A stretch of DNA of 64,000 nucleotides from Plazaster borealis (GCA_021014325.1 CM037472.1:32140234-32204233), one strand, 5' to 3'; shown: positions 47,707 to 59,311, numbered from the stretch's first letter. Numbers and translations are program-made. Notes: a model not told the origin generated them from the letters alone.

Positions 47707-49021
47707 CCATACACACCCGCCATTGGAGACCATTAAAATGGGGGGTGGGGGGCGTAGAGAAAAATGAATACAGAAATCACAAATTTTCAAAATTTTCAAA
47801 ATTTGTCCTGTTTACTTCGGGGGAAATACAATGTACGGGGTATTTTTGGTAGATGAGGATCTCCTTGTTCGGAGTCATGCACTCACTGGGAACCCCCCTC
47901 AGGGTCAGGATTATAACGGTATCCTGGAAACCCCAGAAAAGATAGGCCCCTAAAGCTCGTATTAATATCCACATCATATGCCACCACTGTATAAACCCAC
48001 TGATATCATACTCAGATTGAACTATAGGAAATAGAATTATGATATCACACAAAAACAGGGCTGGACTATTCCCTTATCACCTGCTTTGGTAACATTAATT
48101 TGAATGGGAGGCATCATTACGACTGCATCATGGTTGGCCGATCTATCATGATTGCGATTGTGGTTGAGATAGCGCGTGGGAGGTGGGGTGGGGGTTGGGG
48201 GGGGGGGGTTGCCGCCCCCGTTGCCTTTGACTCCATAATGACTAAAATATAAAATTAGAGCAGATTCCAAAAAAAGAAGACAACAACAATTTTGGCGCTC
48301 GGTGAGTTGTACCGTATGCATAAGTTCACAGTTCAGCCAATAAAAAGTAAAACAGCAAACAGCTCGGGGTACATAAAAGATTATCGACCTTGTACCGTCC
48401 TCAGAAATAATGCAATCAAAATGGTGTAGTTAAGCCTACATCCGTCATAAAAATTGAACATCATCATAAAGTAAAGCCTAGGTAACGACAAGCGCCAGTT
48501 TACAATGCGTAATTGTAAGACAGTTAATAATGTGCACATTTTCTTTGTCTTTTGTCTATGATTCTAAACAAGCATTGCGGGATTTCGAGACATTCAACAT
48601 GTCATCTCTGCATGTTGTAGAATTATGTAGGGCCTATAGTCGTCAACGGCTGTTGGTTGTTTGTGTTGAATAGTTGAAAGTAAAAACAAAAGAACCGCAG
48701 CTTGGGGTGATATGATGCGAGAATTGCGAAAAGGAAAGGGAGCGTTTGTGAGCAGAATGTGATGTTATACAAACATCGAGGTAGTCAAATTTATTTGGGG
48801 TCCACTCAAGATTGACCATCATTAGGTGAAGGACTTCAATTGGGGTAGCCTATATATCCCGTTGTGGGTAGTTTGAGTGACCCTGTAAGCGTGAAGACAA
48901 GTGTTGATGATAAGAGATAGCAAAACCAAATAAAACTGTCACAAATAAAGGCCATATCGACTTATTTTCTACAAGCATACAGTATTGATCAAGTTAAGGA
49001 ATTGAACATCTTTCGTTAACT

Positions 49022-49467
49022 AAAGGTAGGGTCATAGATTGGTTGTTGTCAACGTAATGCTGATTTATAGGCAACATTATCAAGAGAGAGACAGTCAAAG
49101 TCACCTGTGAAAGTTTCAGCTGAATACAGTGTCTACCTTGGTGGAGACAACTGCCAAAACTGTCACGGTATTTTCATCAAGAACGTCGAATCCATCCACG
49201 TATGGTGACAGCGGTACCAACCGATCATTGCTGCCCAATGAATTTGAATTATCAATATTTGACTAGTGACTACTAAACTGTCTGGCCGAAGCATTCACAA
49301 AACTTAACTTGTTTTGCATGGAGATTCAAATTTGTCGACATTCTTTTATCGGTTTCTAATCAACGGGGGGAGGGGGGCATTTCAGACGAATTCACAGGAT
49401 ACCTACGACCATTCTCTAAATGCAGCTTTCAGATATAGATTACACACATGTTTTGACCCTACCTTTA
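49022..49467. mobile_element. MITE with AAGGTAGGGTCATA termini, enlarged copy
   Basis: It begins TAAAGGTAGGGTCATAGATTG and ends TTTTGACCCTACCTTTA. The left 190 bp align with the 41.7 kb copy (TCAGCTGAATACAGTGTCTA, CACGGTATTTTCATC). The middle (about 49230-49430) is unrelated to the other copies and may be an insertion. Confidence 0.75.
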
Positions 49468-50445
49468 TGGAAACATATTGGTAATAGAGCAATGACTGAA
49501 TGTCTTATTTTCAAATAGAACGAACGATTCCTCGAATGTCAGGAAATATAATTCAATATTTAAAGGTCCACAATCACGAGTATAGAGTGGTTTATTTTTA
49601 TCGGTATGTTTTTATCAGATATCAATGATAGTGACCCTCTTTAAATGGGACGCAATGGCGAAGACAGAGCACAACGTCTGAATTGTTCTCATAAACACTT
49701 CTAAATATAGGTTTTCCCGGTCAACTTAAAAAAAACAACAACTCACTTTTATTAAAAGGCTTTAAAATTTACGTCCTTTTCCCCAATGCAATCAAACTAA
49801 GGGTTTCTATTTATTATATTATTGCACTCGATTTAGTTTTCCTCACTCAGGTTCGTTTCAGTCATTCTTCGTTTATAGGCTCCTAATGGGTTAGCAAGAC
49901 TATACATTTTCACTATTCTTCAGTTGAATCTCCACTACCTATTTTACAATTTATGAAATAGGATGGTTGACAAGTCTCTTGCTGTTCTTGGCTTTTACGA
50001 AATTGAATGATCTTTGCGACCTTGAATTATCAATATTTGACCAGTGAGTGACTGTTTAACTTTTGAAATTGAATAACTCCTTTTGACGGTTGAAATTGGC
50101 CGTGAAAACCTGTAGTGGCTTCTCTATTTAGAATAAAACGTATGTCAATAACATACAGGCCTATTATTACTTCCAAAAGTTCAGCACCACCAAAATATCA
50201 TCGGACTCAATCTAGACATACAAAAGTCGTATAGAAAATTGTGTTTCATAAACCATGCAGAGGGCATGTGTTCTAATAGTGCCTTGGCTCCCAGCACGCG
50301 CAACTAATTACAGCCCGATGCCCAACAGGGAGAAGTTCACTTTTATTGAATCAAATCTGCCGAGATGCAGGTAAGGCGAACCATTGGGCAAACTGCCACC
50401 CCATCTGTCCGTGTGTGAGATAAAGGATACGATCATCAGTCAACT
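49468..50445. other. Intergenic stretch
   Basis: AT-rich DNA with no gene or repeat family recognised. TTGAATTATCAATATTTGAC occurs both at 49243 and at 50024, a small shared block of unknown meaning. Confidence 0.4.
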
Positions 50446-50453
50446 TATAAAAA
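50446..50453 (+). promoter_or_regulatory. Candidate TATA box
   Basis: TATAAAAA lies about 30 bases before an ATG with a good context (CCAAAATGT at 50479), followed by a splice-donor-like GG|GTAGGT at 50513. Together they could mark a plus-strand first exon. The implied 5' leader would be very short and no second exon was found, so this is weak. Confidence 0.2.
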
Positions 50454-50478
50454 GCAAACAAGGAGGGAGTCGACCAAA

Positions 50479-50512
50479 ATGTCTTCGATGGAAAGAGATG
50501 GGTATCCACAGG
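50479..50512 (+). CDS. Possible first coding exon (weak)
   Basis: A 34-base open stretch (MSSMERDGYPQ plus one base) between a good start context and a GTAGGT donor, downstream of a TATA box. No continuing exon was identified to the right. Chance occurrence is likely. Confidence 0.15.
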
Positions 50513-50789
50513 GTAGGTTCATCTTTTAAAAAGGAGTAGAGATAAGATTGTCATAAAACTAACCCATGAAAGCTTTGAAAGGTAGGGTTTTGACATTGGT
50601 CTATAGACATTGGCAATAATTCCAGCCGTCTAGTTTTCAGGAGACTTATTTCAAACATAACCTATGACCGATTCACTAAAAATTAAGCGTGCAGAAAACA
50701 AACGTGTGAAACTACATCGCTCGAAATAAAAACTAACGTTACAATACAATGTTGACACCCCACGTGGACACTAACGCTTGTAATATATA

Positions 50790-50960
50790 ACTTCATGATA
50801 CTGCCACCATCTTGGTCATGTTCCCGTACCCAATAACAGTAATGCATGCTAATATCCATTAAACAAAAATGGAACCAGACTATTTTTTTCCAGCCTCGGT
50901 TTGGTTACAATGATTTGAATTGGAGACAAATCAAGATGGCCGCACCATGATGAAAGGTCT
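50790..50960. mobile_element. MITE with GACCTTTATCA-type termini, second copy
   Basis: A reverse-oriented relative of 121-293: CTGCCACCATCTTGGTCATG at the left, ATCAAGATGGCCGCACCATG at the right. Shared interior includes ATGCTAATATCCATT and TGGAACCAGACTATTTTT. The ends are decayed (TTCATGATA, GATGAAAGGTC). Confidence 0.75.
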
Positions 50961-51762
50961 ATTGTCCGGACCTTTCATTTTGATATTGCAGAAGTATAGT
51001 GTGTTGCCTCCATACTGGATAAAAGTGACACATCAAGGGACAAAATCTGGAAAATCCCTTATACAATATTGCGCAACAAACCCACAAAGTAACAGATTGT
51101 GTTTGTTGATAATACAGTCGTGCAACTTGCAAGCCGTTTATCCGGTACAATAAAATCAAACTTGATTGCATTTTACTTCAGCAGACTCGGTAAAGCTATT
51201 AGTACCCGTGGGTTTATCCCCCAGTGCATTATCAATGTCATTGGATGTATGACACCTACACAAATTGAACTTGTTCGCTTGGAATCATTGAACTCAACTT
51301 CAAATATAATTGACGATCTTTAATCTAAAAGCTTATCTTTCTATTTTTAAAGATTTCCACTATTCCGTCGTTTATATACGCGGGTGTTTAGTATTCATCA
51401 AATGCCACTAGTAAACACACATTTTCTCAGAAAATATGACCAGGTGAAATAATTTGTTTAATTATATCTTGAGTGGGATATGCAAAATACTTGGAAAACA
51501 TGAAACGAAAGCACAAACTGTTAATTGTTAACTATCGTCTGCTCACAGATTGAGAGCAAAACACGGATAGGTTCAATCTGAAAAACAAATCCTGCAGAGA
51601 AATGTTTCCTTATGAAACACTGCCAAAGCCCAGGGGAAAATAGATTGCAAAAACGAAAGAAAAAAACAGAAAAAACCCCACAAAAACCCCCACCATACGA
51701 TACGAACGGGCACAAAATATTTGTTTAAACATTGAACCATTTTGTTGTTCTCAATAAAACAA

Positions 51763-51945
51763 GCATGATATTTGGCCCTTGGGAAAAACGTACAAAAATG
51801 TTATGAGTTGAAGGGCTGACCTATCACGTATATACTAAAAGGCTTTGCTTTGCAGGCTATCAACTGACAATTTTGCTGAATTTTTTAGGGCAAAACAAAA
51901 CATAAGGAATCAGATTAAAGTAGAAAGAATATCATGGCCGAGATC
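51763..51945. repeat. Dispersed repeat shared with 57.6-57.8 kb
   Basis: It shares GCATGATATTTGG, CCTTGGGAAAAA, AAGGGCTGACCTA, AGGCTAT, GGGCAAAACAAAA and AGTAGAAAGAATATCATG with 57627-57812 in the same order. The two ends (GCATGATATT and GAATATCATG) are short inverted repeats. Confidence 0.7.
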
Positions 51946-52399
51946 GAATCAGATAAATATTTCATCGGTTGGTTAAACGAAAACTAGAAAATAAATTAAC
52001 AAAGGAATTAATTCACTCCTCCCGCAAAATGGTGTATTTGCCTTTATAAGGTGAGTATATTTAAGATGTTTTATTGAAAACCGTTTGAAAGAATGAGGTT
52101 TTTTCTTCACAAATCAGGTATAATCTGAGACGCATAAACAGCAAATGACAAACTTTCAATCGGTGAGCATGGTGATCTACTTCTGTAAACTGGATAGCAC
52201 TAAAAATAACGTTACACAAATAAGGGTAAGAAAAGTGTTGGGAAATACCTCAAAGTGTGTTCCTCAGAACTCATGTCTTTTATTGATTTAGATAATTCAA
52301 TCAAAATACGCACATGAAGCTTTGACACGAAATTCCTGTAATTTTCTCGAAAACAACTTTTTAGTGAACACACTAGGCACGAATGTACTCGCACCCCAA

Positions 52400-52461
52400 C
52401 AAAATAAAATAATAAAATAATAATGAAATAAAATAAAATAAAATAAATAAATAAATAAAAA
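52400..52461. repeat. (AAATA)n-type simple sequence
   Basis: An interrupted run of AATAA and AAATA units, simple sequence without a gene. Confidence 0.8.
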
Positions 52462-52639
52462 TACTCGAAGTTTCTCTAAAACTGCTTTCATTTGCAAGGA
52501 AAGTATATAAAGCACTTCATGTAACAGGAAATTTAACTGACAGAACAAACAGTTCCGTTCCTATATAGTTTTTGAATATAAAAACAAAATATGTAAATGT
52601 AATCATAACAGCTTCAACTAAATGTAGGTGGTCTGTTTA

Positions 52640-53490
52640 TGGAAGAGCAAATTAATTAATATACTTATCTATAGGGACAATAGTATTTTCTTTAATAATG
52701 CACTCGTTTTATACGAACCCGGCTGTATACAACCAAACTGTGAAAATTTCATCAAAATTTCATCAAGTAACGGTTGTTGTTTTGTCAGGGCTTTTGAGCA
52801 CGTTTTTACCGCGTGTTTAAATACCGATTTGCCAAAGAAGAACTCGGTAATTTGGGTGGCATTTTTTTTCACGGCAGACGGCAACATTTCTCAGAGCATT
52901 TTGTATTGGTATTATAAGCGCTTAAAAAATATTGTCTTTGTTGTTAGTTGCGATGATCACGAACCGTGTATCATGCCTTATACATAACTGGGGCATAATA
53001 TTTTGTGGATTAATATCGACGCAGTTCTGGTAAATTTGAGTAATATACAATCATTGATATGGTAGAAAAAAATAAACACCTTCATTATAGAAATGTAATT
53101 GCTGGGAACAATGCTGATGCAAACTGCTTACCAACCAAAATGACTTGTGGCATAAATGGAACATTTTTAATGGTCTCTCATTTCGCCCGACCCAATATTT
53201 GTTTTGATCATTTATATGTACATTATGCAAATGTTTCACAGTTGCATGGCCCCATTAAAAAAAAAATGTTTTTCTCTGAACGATTATTGACAGATGATAC
53301 TTTTTCAAAACGAAAAACATACAAAAACTTCGCATATGCCACGGACAATGCACACAGTTGTTTGTACATGGCTGATGGACGTGAGATAATGAAATGAAAG
53401 CCTATAACTTTCTCGAGTCTACAAAAAAATTGCTATAATCTAAAGTTTTCGAGTCAAATCGGCCAAAAATCGGACCTAGCATCTTTGAAG
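52640..53490. repeat. Long dispersed repeat unit
   Basis: The last 250 bp (from about 53250) are shared with 38330-38665. Frames across it read His/Phe-rich peptides but have no recognisable domain and no splice context. The left limit is uncertain. No terminal repeats were found, so the class is open. Confidence 0.5.
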
Positions 53491-53802
53491 ATAGAGTGAA
53501 AAGAAACGGTTTCATTTCTTTCATTTCAATTTTACGAATGTGATTTGAGAATACAAAAATACAGGGCCTATGGTATTTAAATATGAATAATCAAATTAGA
53601 CTATTGTTTAAAAAAAAAATGCTTAATGTTGCCAAATAGCCTATACATGTCGTTCAATGTTTCAGCATTATGAATATTTTACCTTGAGCTTAAATTGTAA
53701 GCTGACAATTTTCACACTCATATAGCTTGCATTTAAATTTTACTTTTTCAAATGTGTACAACTTCATACAATTGTATTTCTGATTGTTGTCCTGAAACTA
53801 GT

Positions 53803-54188
53803 GGCTCAATTTCATAGAGCAGCTTGAACACAAAAAGTAGCTGTGCAAAAACACACAATTTTTTGCTTACAAGAATCAGGTTACCAGCCAAAATACTATA
53901 CAAAATGCCATGCCACATGTACCAATTGTGACCGGTGTCCTCCTTCTTTTTGCTTAGCAAAAAATTATTAAGCACTATTGTCTGCTTAAGCAGCTCCATG
54001 AAATTGGTCTCAGAGCTACTTAAGCAGGAATTATTGCTTAAAACTGTCCTGCTTAGCAAAATTAAGCAGGATACCAGTCACATGCGGTACGTGATATGAT
54101 AATTTGGCTGGTATCCTTATTTTGGTAAGCATAAATTTTGTTGTGCTAAGCTTCTTTTTGTGCTTAAGCAGCTCTATGAAATAGGGCC
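53803..54188. mobile_element. Two back-to-back copies of a short element (GCTTAAGCAGCTC family)
   Basis: The left copy opens CTCAATTTCATAGAGCAGC and closes CTTAAGCAGCTCCATGAAAT. The right copy, in inverse order, closes CTTAAGCAGCTCTATGAAAT at 54188. Both contain the GGTTACCAGCC / GGCTGGTATCC and CACATG blocks. A single copy lies at 59312-59496. Confidence 0.75.
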
Positions 54189-54360
54189 ATGGTCAAGTCA
54201 TGACTTGTGGTTACGAACTTATGGGTTTAAAATCTTAAAGCTGTATTTTCTTTGTTATTCGGGTAGACAATTCCTACTTCTGCTTGCAGTTGGTGTCATT
54301 ATTTTTTCTTCATCAGGCACTGTGCTCCTTCTGTGTGGCACTTTATGGACAGGGCATTAG

Positions 54361-54721
54361 TTAAAGGCATTATACAGGATTGGTAAGGATAAAAAACATA
54401 ATTGTTTAATTTTAGTCTGAAAATCGACTGATTATGAAGCTCATACTCGAAAAAAAATTTCTGTGAAATATATTCCTCTGAAATAAAGTCATATTCAAAA
54501 ACATTGTAGCTGAAAACCTATTTAAAAAAAACCGCAACAGCAATGTGTATACATGCTGAAAATTGTGAATGGTTTTTCACTATTTTCTCCTGACTCACAC
54601 AACGGATTAAGCCAAAATGTTCACAGGTTTGTTATTTCATGTATATGGTTTGATCACACAAAACATGAACACTGTCTGCCACTATTTTGTCAGCTCTACC
54701 AATCCTGTATAATATCTTTAA
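54361..54721. mobile_element. MITE, TACAGGATTGG-ended family, intact copy
   Basis: 361 bp with inverted ends TTAAAGGCATTATACAGGAT and ATCCTGTATAATATCTTTAA. It contains the shared core TTCACAGGTTTGTTATTTC. The decayed copy is at 2093-2480. Confidence 0.9.
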
Positions 54722-55072
54722 TGATTGTGTCTGCTGTTTGTGGTGTTCGAAGCTTCGCATTGTGTGGATAAGTAACTTTGTTCGAACAGTATACTCTGCT
54801 TGCTTCTCCTGAAGATGAGCAGAGACTGTTTGAACGTCAATACTGAAACAACAGCTCTTTTCAGAGCCATCACTCTTCCCAAAAGAGATGGTTAGGTGTA
54901 CCAGCAAGTTTACTAATAGTAATAGTAGTGACAGTTACTTCCTATGTCTGCTGTTTGTTCTGCAGTTTCATCTGCAGTTTTGGACCGACCACCATTCATA
55001 ATGCTTAAAGTAGGCTCGATTATGAACCACAACTATTTCGTTCTCTGCAGTTCATAATCATTAATATTAAAC

Positions 55073-55305
55073 CACACCAAAACTTTGGGGTCAGAATTGA
55101 CCTGGTTCCGAGTTCCAGGGGGCCTGCTGGGTCAGTGTGACCCGGAATCTGTGTCAAAATGAGCCAGAAATTGGTCAAAGTGACAAAGAATCCAAGCCAA
55201 AATCAAAATTTTTACCGGGTCAGCCTGACCCAGAAATCAGTCAGCTTCCTGGGACCCGCAAAAGGGTCAATTCTGACCCAGCAGATTTTAGAGTGCAGAT
55301 ATTAA
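55073..55305. mobile_element. MITE with GGGTCAGAATTGACC subterminal repeats
   Basis: 233 bp. The left GGGGTCAGAATTGACCTGG pairs with the right GGGTCAATTCTGACCC, and the right end reads GCAGATTTTAGAGTG. The interior is a series of GGGTCA-type half-sites (GTGACCCGG, CTGACCCAG). It lies just downstream of gene 2's stop. Confidence 0.8.
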
Positions 55306-55426
55306 GCATTACTGAGACAGAGCTGTTGCCAGGTAACTATTAATAAAATAAAAATAAAAAGTAAATTTTTACAAAAGTATCAAAATAAACAAGGGATAAA
55401 TGTTACTTTGTTGGCATTTAAAAAAA

Positions 55427-56314
55427 TCATATTTCATACGATACTGACTGAATTAAGGGGTCACTTTTACTTCGGTACCTTCCACTCGCTTTGATGTTCA
55501 AATTTGAATCTTTGACTTTCACATCATATTTGCGTTTGTGCTGTGTGAACTTTGGCATTTTCTTTCTATAGTGAGATGTGGTGGGTTCTGTTGTGGCTTG
55601 TTTTTCTAGCATACGGGACGGACCACTCCCTTCGTCGATCGGATCTATAGAGTGCTCTGTATCATGGAGTGTGTCGTGGGGTATGTCAAGGGGTGTGGTG
55701 GGGTATGTTTCATTGTACATGGCATCTACCCTGTGTGTCGGGACAGACTGATTACCTTCTGATGCTTCATCGCTTCCAGTCTCACCAGACATTGCAGTGA
55801 CACTGGTCCCCTTAGCACCACCCAGGGGATTGTCAATATTAATGTATCTATTTCTATATTTGACTCTTCTGCTGGAAGCGGGTGTGAAGATCCTATAGCT
55901 GTGCCTAGGACGGTGTGTATCACCTTGTTCATACAGGACTGGATTCTCCTGAAGTTCAGATGGTTTTGTCTGTGTGAATTGATTCATGTATTTCTTGGTA
56001 GGCTCTGTAACCATGTGATCCGTCTGCGCATACTGGTTGGAACATTTAACCCGATCCGGTTTAGACTTGGGTTTGACTGCGTGTTTTTTCCCCAGCATTT
56101 TATTGACTATTGACTCGTAATCATACGTTGGTCGGTGTTTATGGCTTGGGTAAAGAACGAGACTTGATGTACGGGATGGTTTCCGTCGGACTTTCTGCAA
56201 GGCCGATGATGTTGATTGGGTGATTGGGTGGTTGCTATTAGCAACCTGACATTCCTTCTCCCATGTGTCTAGAGATTGCCACATTTTCTTGTCTCTTCGA
56301 AGTATTGGGGTTAT
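55427..56314 (-). CDS. Gene 2, last exon, long basic/polar C-terminal region
   Basis: The longest open frame in the window: 295 codons plus stop on the minus strand. The acceptor is very good (GTTTGTTTTCCTTTAG|ATAACC) in phase 0, giving a start of ITPILRRDKKMWQSLDTW; the ATG at residue 11 is internal, not a start. The rest is rich in Ser, Thr, Lys, Arg and His with little hydrophobic sequence, so it is probably disordered. Two related motifs, NQYAQTDH and NQFTQTKP, lie about 18 residues apart (around residues 93 and 111). A basic KKMPKFTQHKRKYDVKVK segment lies near the end, and the protein finishes QSVSYEI. A cluster of HDT/IPHDT-type units lies around residue 215. No catalytic motif is seen and I do not recognise the family. 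Confidence 0.8.
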   Translation of the reverse strand: MTPILRRDKKMWQSLDTWEKECQVANSNHPITQSTSSALQKVRRKPSRTSSLVLYPSHKHRPTYDYESIVNKMLGKKHAVKPKSKPDRVKCSNQYAQTDHMVTEPTKKYMNQFTQTKPSELQENPVLYEQGDTHRPRHSYRIFTPASSRRVKYRNRYINIDNPLGGAKGTSVTAMSGETGSDEASEGNQSVPTHRVDAMYNETYPTTPLDIPHDTLHDTEHSIDPIDEGSGPSRMLEKQATTEPTTSHYRKKMPKFTQHKRKYDVKVKDSNLNIKASGRYRSKSDPLIQSVSYEI

Positions 56315-56614
56315 CTAAAGGAAAACAAACATTAAGAACATGAGGTCGTCTTCTCTGGGCCAGGTGCTCCAGTAACAATTATAGCTAAATGATTTCAGAG
56401 ATGCTACTAATGCAGATGTAAAACTATGAAATGGAATCCCACATTTCCAATAGACTGCGCAAGTCTCGCGCATCGAACATTAGGACCGGTTAAAGTGTGC
56501 GAGTTTGTTTCCTTCATGCGTTAAAGCAATGTACGTGGGACCAAAGTGATACCAAAAATGTTTGAATATGCATGAGGCTTGCACGGTCTGTTACAATGTC
56601 TGTACTGTGGCATC

Positions 56615-56763
56615 AGGGTGCCGATTCCACAAAGAGCTAAGATTGATCTTAACTGTGAATCAATCTTAATTGCTAAGCAAAGTGTGATGTCACAATACAA
56701 ATCACTATGGTGATACTGACAACTCATCTTAAGATGAATCTTAGTGCTTTGTGATATCGAGCC
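56615..56763. mobile_element. Short MITE in gene 2 intron
   Basis: About 149 bp. GGGTGCCGATTCCACAAAGAG at the left mirrors CTTTGTGATATCGAGCCC at the right, and AGCTAAGATTGATCTTAA mirrors CATCTTAAGATGAATCTTAG. Confidence 0.75.
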
Positions 56764-57333
56764 CAGGTGCTGTAATTTACTTCAGAATTTTGTAAAGGGT
56801 TCCCCTTGCGGAATAAAGCCCCATCTCTTTCTTGGATGTGCCGTGATATAGGTTCAGTGTTTATAGTGATAACACATGTCTATCTTTCCCTTTTAGACAA
56901 ATGATTTTGTAACAATGGGAAAAAAACCCTCAAATTTATAAGGAATGGTCACGTTAAATATAAATAACTAAATTGCTTTGACAGGTCAATGACCTTTTCA
57001 TGTTCATTCCACACAGTGAAATATTTTTTTGTGTGCAGCTTAGAAAAGATTAACAAAAAATCACAATTGCTTAGAGTGACTGCAATTGGTGAGTTTATGG
57101 GCAATATGGGCAGTAGAGAATAAAACAGCAGAGAATAAGAAAAAATTAGCAGTTTGAAAGTGAGAAGCATGAAAGACAAGAGTTTGAGACAAGAAAATTG
57201 GGCAGTTTTCTAAAGTGTACCGGTTTAGAAAAGGACTAAATCCAGAAATAGAGGCTGTGCCTTCCTCGGTGTTCAACGGCAGAGGATTTACAGACTCACT
57301 GTACATCATACATGTTGTTACCTTTGTTAAGTA

Positions 57334-57594
57334 CACTTTAAAATCTCCTGGGGCAGAATTGACCTGGATTCCGAGTCCCACGGGTCTGTCCTGACCCATT
57401 TCTGGGTCAGCCTGACCCGGAAACTGGTTAAGAAATGGGATTTCAACTCAGATTCTGCAGCAATTTGACCCATTTCTGGGTCATTTTGACACAGATTCCA
57501 TGTCATACTGACCAAGAACTGGGTCAGGCCCCACTGGACCCAGAATCCGGAGGGGGGGGTGGGGGTCAATTCTGACCAGGGAGTCTTTAGAGTG
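57334..57594. mobile_element. TA-flanked MITE with GGGTCA repeats, second copy
   Basis: 261 bp between TA dinucleotides. Ends CACTTTAAAATCTCC and CTTTAGAGTG, with subterminal CAGAATTGACC and GGTCAATTCTG. It is filled with CATTTCTGGGTCA and CTGACCCA units in both orientations. Same family as 55073-55305. Confidence 0.85.
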
Positions 57595-57626
57595 TAGTGG
57601 TCTGGACACAATCCTGTTCGCAAGTC

Positions 57627-57812
57627 AGGCATGATATTTAGTCCTTGGAAAAAAGTAGGAACATTTCATTGAGTACAAGGGCTGACCTACATGTACACAT
57701 GGTGTAGGTTTTAATAGACTTTTCAGGCTATTTGATCACAATTTTTTCAGATTTTTCCCAAGGGCAAACAAAATCGGAAATCAGACTAAAGTAGGAAGAA
57801 TATCATGCCTGG
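57627..57812. repeat. Dispersed repeat, second copy
   Basis: Co-linear with 51763-51945 over about 180 bp, with GCATGATATTTAG at the start and GGAAGAATATCATGCC at the end. Confidence 0.7.
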
Positions 57813-58184
57813 CAAATGCAATGTAATTCCATTGTAAGCCACGCCCACTTCACACAAACTGGCTCCACTGATCACCAGAAGCCCATAGGAGTTGCATTGA
57901 GCTAGTGTTTTCTTTGATGATTCATGCAAGAAAAGTTTATTGGACTTGGCTATTAAGTATGTTCTTCAAGAACTAAGGTCATCTCAGAATTAAAAGTTTC
58001 CGTCATCAGAAATGCTTTTGAACGATGAAATGGGTGATTTCTTGTAAAATTACGCACCAAACGTATGCCAGCTTCAGGGATGTGATAGGCTGTTGAAAAA
58101 AACACCTGAATTTTGAGTGCAAAGCACAAAGCTTGCGAGCTCAAAAACTTGCGAGCATGAAGCCCACTAATAACATTTATCTTG

Positions 58185-58255
58185 GTTTTAAAAGCCCTAC
58201 TCTGCAATCTGGGACGTTATATATGTTTTTATCTTCATTTTTTTTAATGAATTTG
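58185..58255 (+). repeat. Fragment of the dispersed repeat at 63.6 kb
   Basis: AAAGCCCTACTCTGCAATCT and the following 45 bases align with 63758-63820. Only this part of the family is present. Confidence 0.6.
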
Positions 58256-58675
58256 ATCTTAGGTGGGGGGGTGGACGGATTTCTTTTTTGGTGGGGAAAA
58301 AAAACCTGAATCTCCGGTTAAAAACGGAGAAATCACATCCCTGCAGCTTTGGAGCTGGAGGTAGCGAAAACTTTGGGCATGCAGCAGATGTGTGTGAGGC
58401 AATGACTTAGCAACACTCATTCTCTTTCCTGTGGTGTTTATAAAGGTCCCTGGATGTTTTAAAGTTCTACCCTCTACATGACCGTGTTTATTCGCCTTTT
58501 TGTTATTATATAGGCCCCCTACCATTAAACCAAAACATAATTAAAAATTTTAATTGGATAAATAAATTAACACAAATAAATAACATGAATACACAATGAA
58601 TGTTACTTCGGGGCAAAATCCTCAGAATATGTTTGAACATTAACAGCAGATTCACGAGCAACAGAAGTGATGTTT

Positions 58676-59048
58676 TAAAGGTGCTGTATACGTTTGGTAA
58701 TTGGAACCCACTGTTTGTTTCAATCCTATATAGTTGTAGATATATACCATAAAACTAACCTGTGAAAAATTTCATTTCAAAAGGTGGTAGCGTTTTTGAG
58801 ATATTACGAAAATATGGAGAGGTTATGTCCACGCAGAAAGAATAATCTGCATTTGAATACACATTCTGAGAAGCGCTACGGCCGTAATGCTTCTCAGATT
58901 GAAATTTTTGGGGATAAAAAGTGATATCTTTTTCCATAACCGCAGTACTTCGAAGTGAAAAGTTTCTCAAAATTCATTACACTATCTAAGTAAGTTTTGA
59001 TTGCCATTAATTTTCAGAGTCATTACCAAACGTGTACAATACCTTTAA
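58676..59048. mobile_element. MITE, CGTTTGGTAATT-ended family, intact copy
   Basis: About 373 bp with ends TTAAAGGTGCTGTATACG and CGTGTACAATACCTTTAA. A central foldback (TTCTGAGAAGCGC ... GCTTCTCAG) is present. It ends some 50 bases from the donor of the penultimate exon of gene 2. Confidence 0.9.
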
Positions 59049-59097
59049 AAAAGAAAGCATAAATAAAAGGGGGTATGGAACAAGCTTTATTACTCAC

Positions 59098-59218
59098 CAT
59101 AGCACCGGAATCAATTTGCATGAACCTCAGCTGGATGATGTTAAGTCGCAGACCACGGTTACATGAACACACCCCCACCTCCACCAAGTCATAAAATACG
59201 GCCAAATTGTAAATTAAG
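59098..59218 (-). CDS. Gene 2, penultimate exon (predicted)
   Basis: An open stretch of 40 codons after one leading base, ending with a strong donor (GCTATG|GTGAGTAA) in phase 0, which matches the phase-0 start of the last exon. The peptide starts LIYNLAVFYDLVEVGVCS, passes through CNRGLRLNIIQLRFM and ends QIDSGAM. It is amphipathic and helix-like, quite unlike the disordered tail that follows. The best acceptor is GGCTCGAG|C, with only a moderate pyrimidine tract, so the 5' edge is the weaker boundary; an in-frame TAA lies a few codons upstream of it. The previous exon should end in phase 2. I found no convincing candidate between 59.2 and 64 kb, so the gene probably continues beyond the window. 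Confidence 0.6.
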
Positions 59219-59311
59219 CTCGAGCCAAATTAATAAATGGTGAGTTAATTAGGCCAGCAAACTTCAAAAACATTGGATATGATTAGCTGTTAGTACTCCA
59301 CATAATAATCG

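Larger units (their letters stand above)
56315..59097 (-). other. Gene 2 last intron
   Basis: A 2.8 kb intron carrying four transposon-like units: a short MITE (56615-56763), a TA-flanked MITE (57334-57594), a dispersed repeat (57627-57812) and an intact MITE (58676-59048) that ends only about 50 bases before the penultimate exon. No RNA gene was seen. Confidence 0.55.

Noticed and set aside
53059..53397. Frame of 112 codons on the plus strand with an overlapping minus frame
   Set aside because: It is part of a dispersed repeat whose end is also found at 38.3-38.7 kb, with no conserved frame between copies.
57953..58207. Frame of 84 codons in the gene 2 intron
   Set aside because: Its right end belongs to the repeat also found at 63.7 kb; no splice sites in phase with gene 2.
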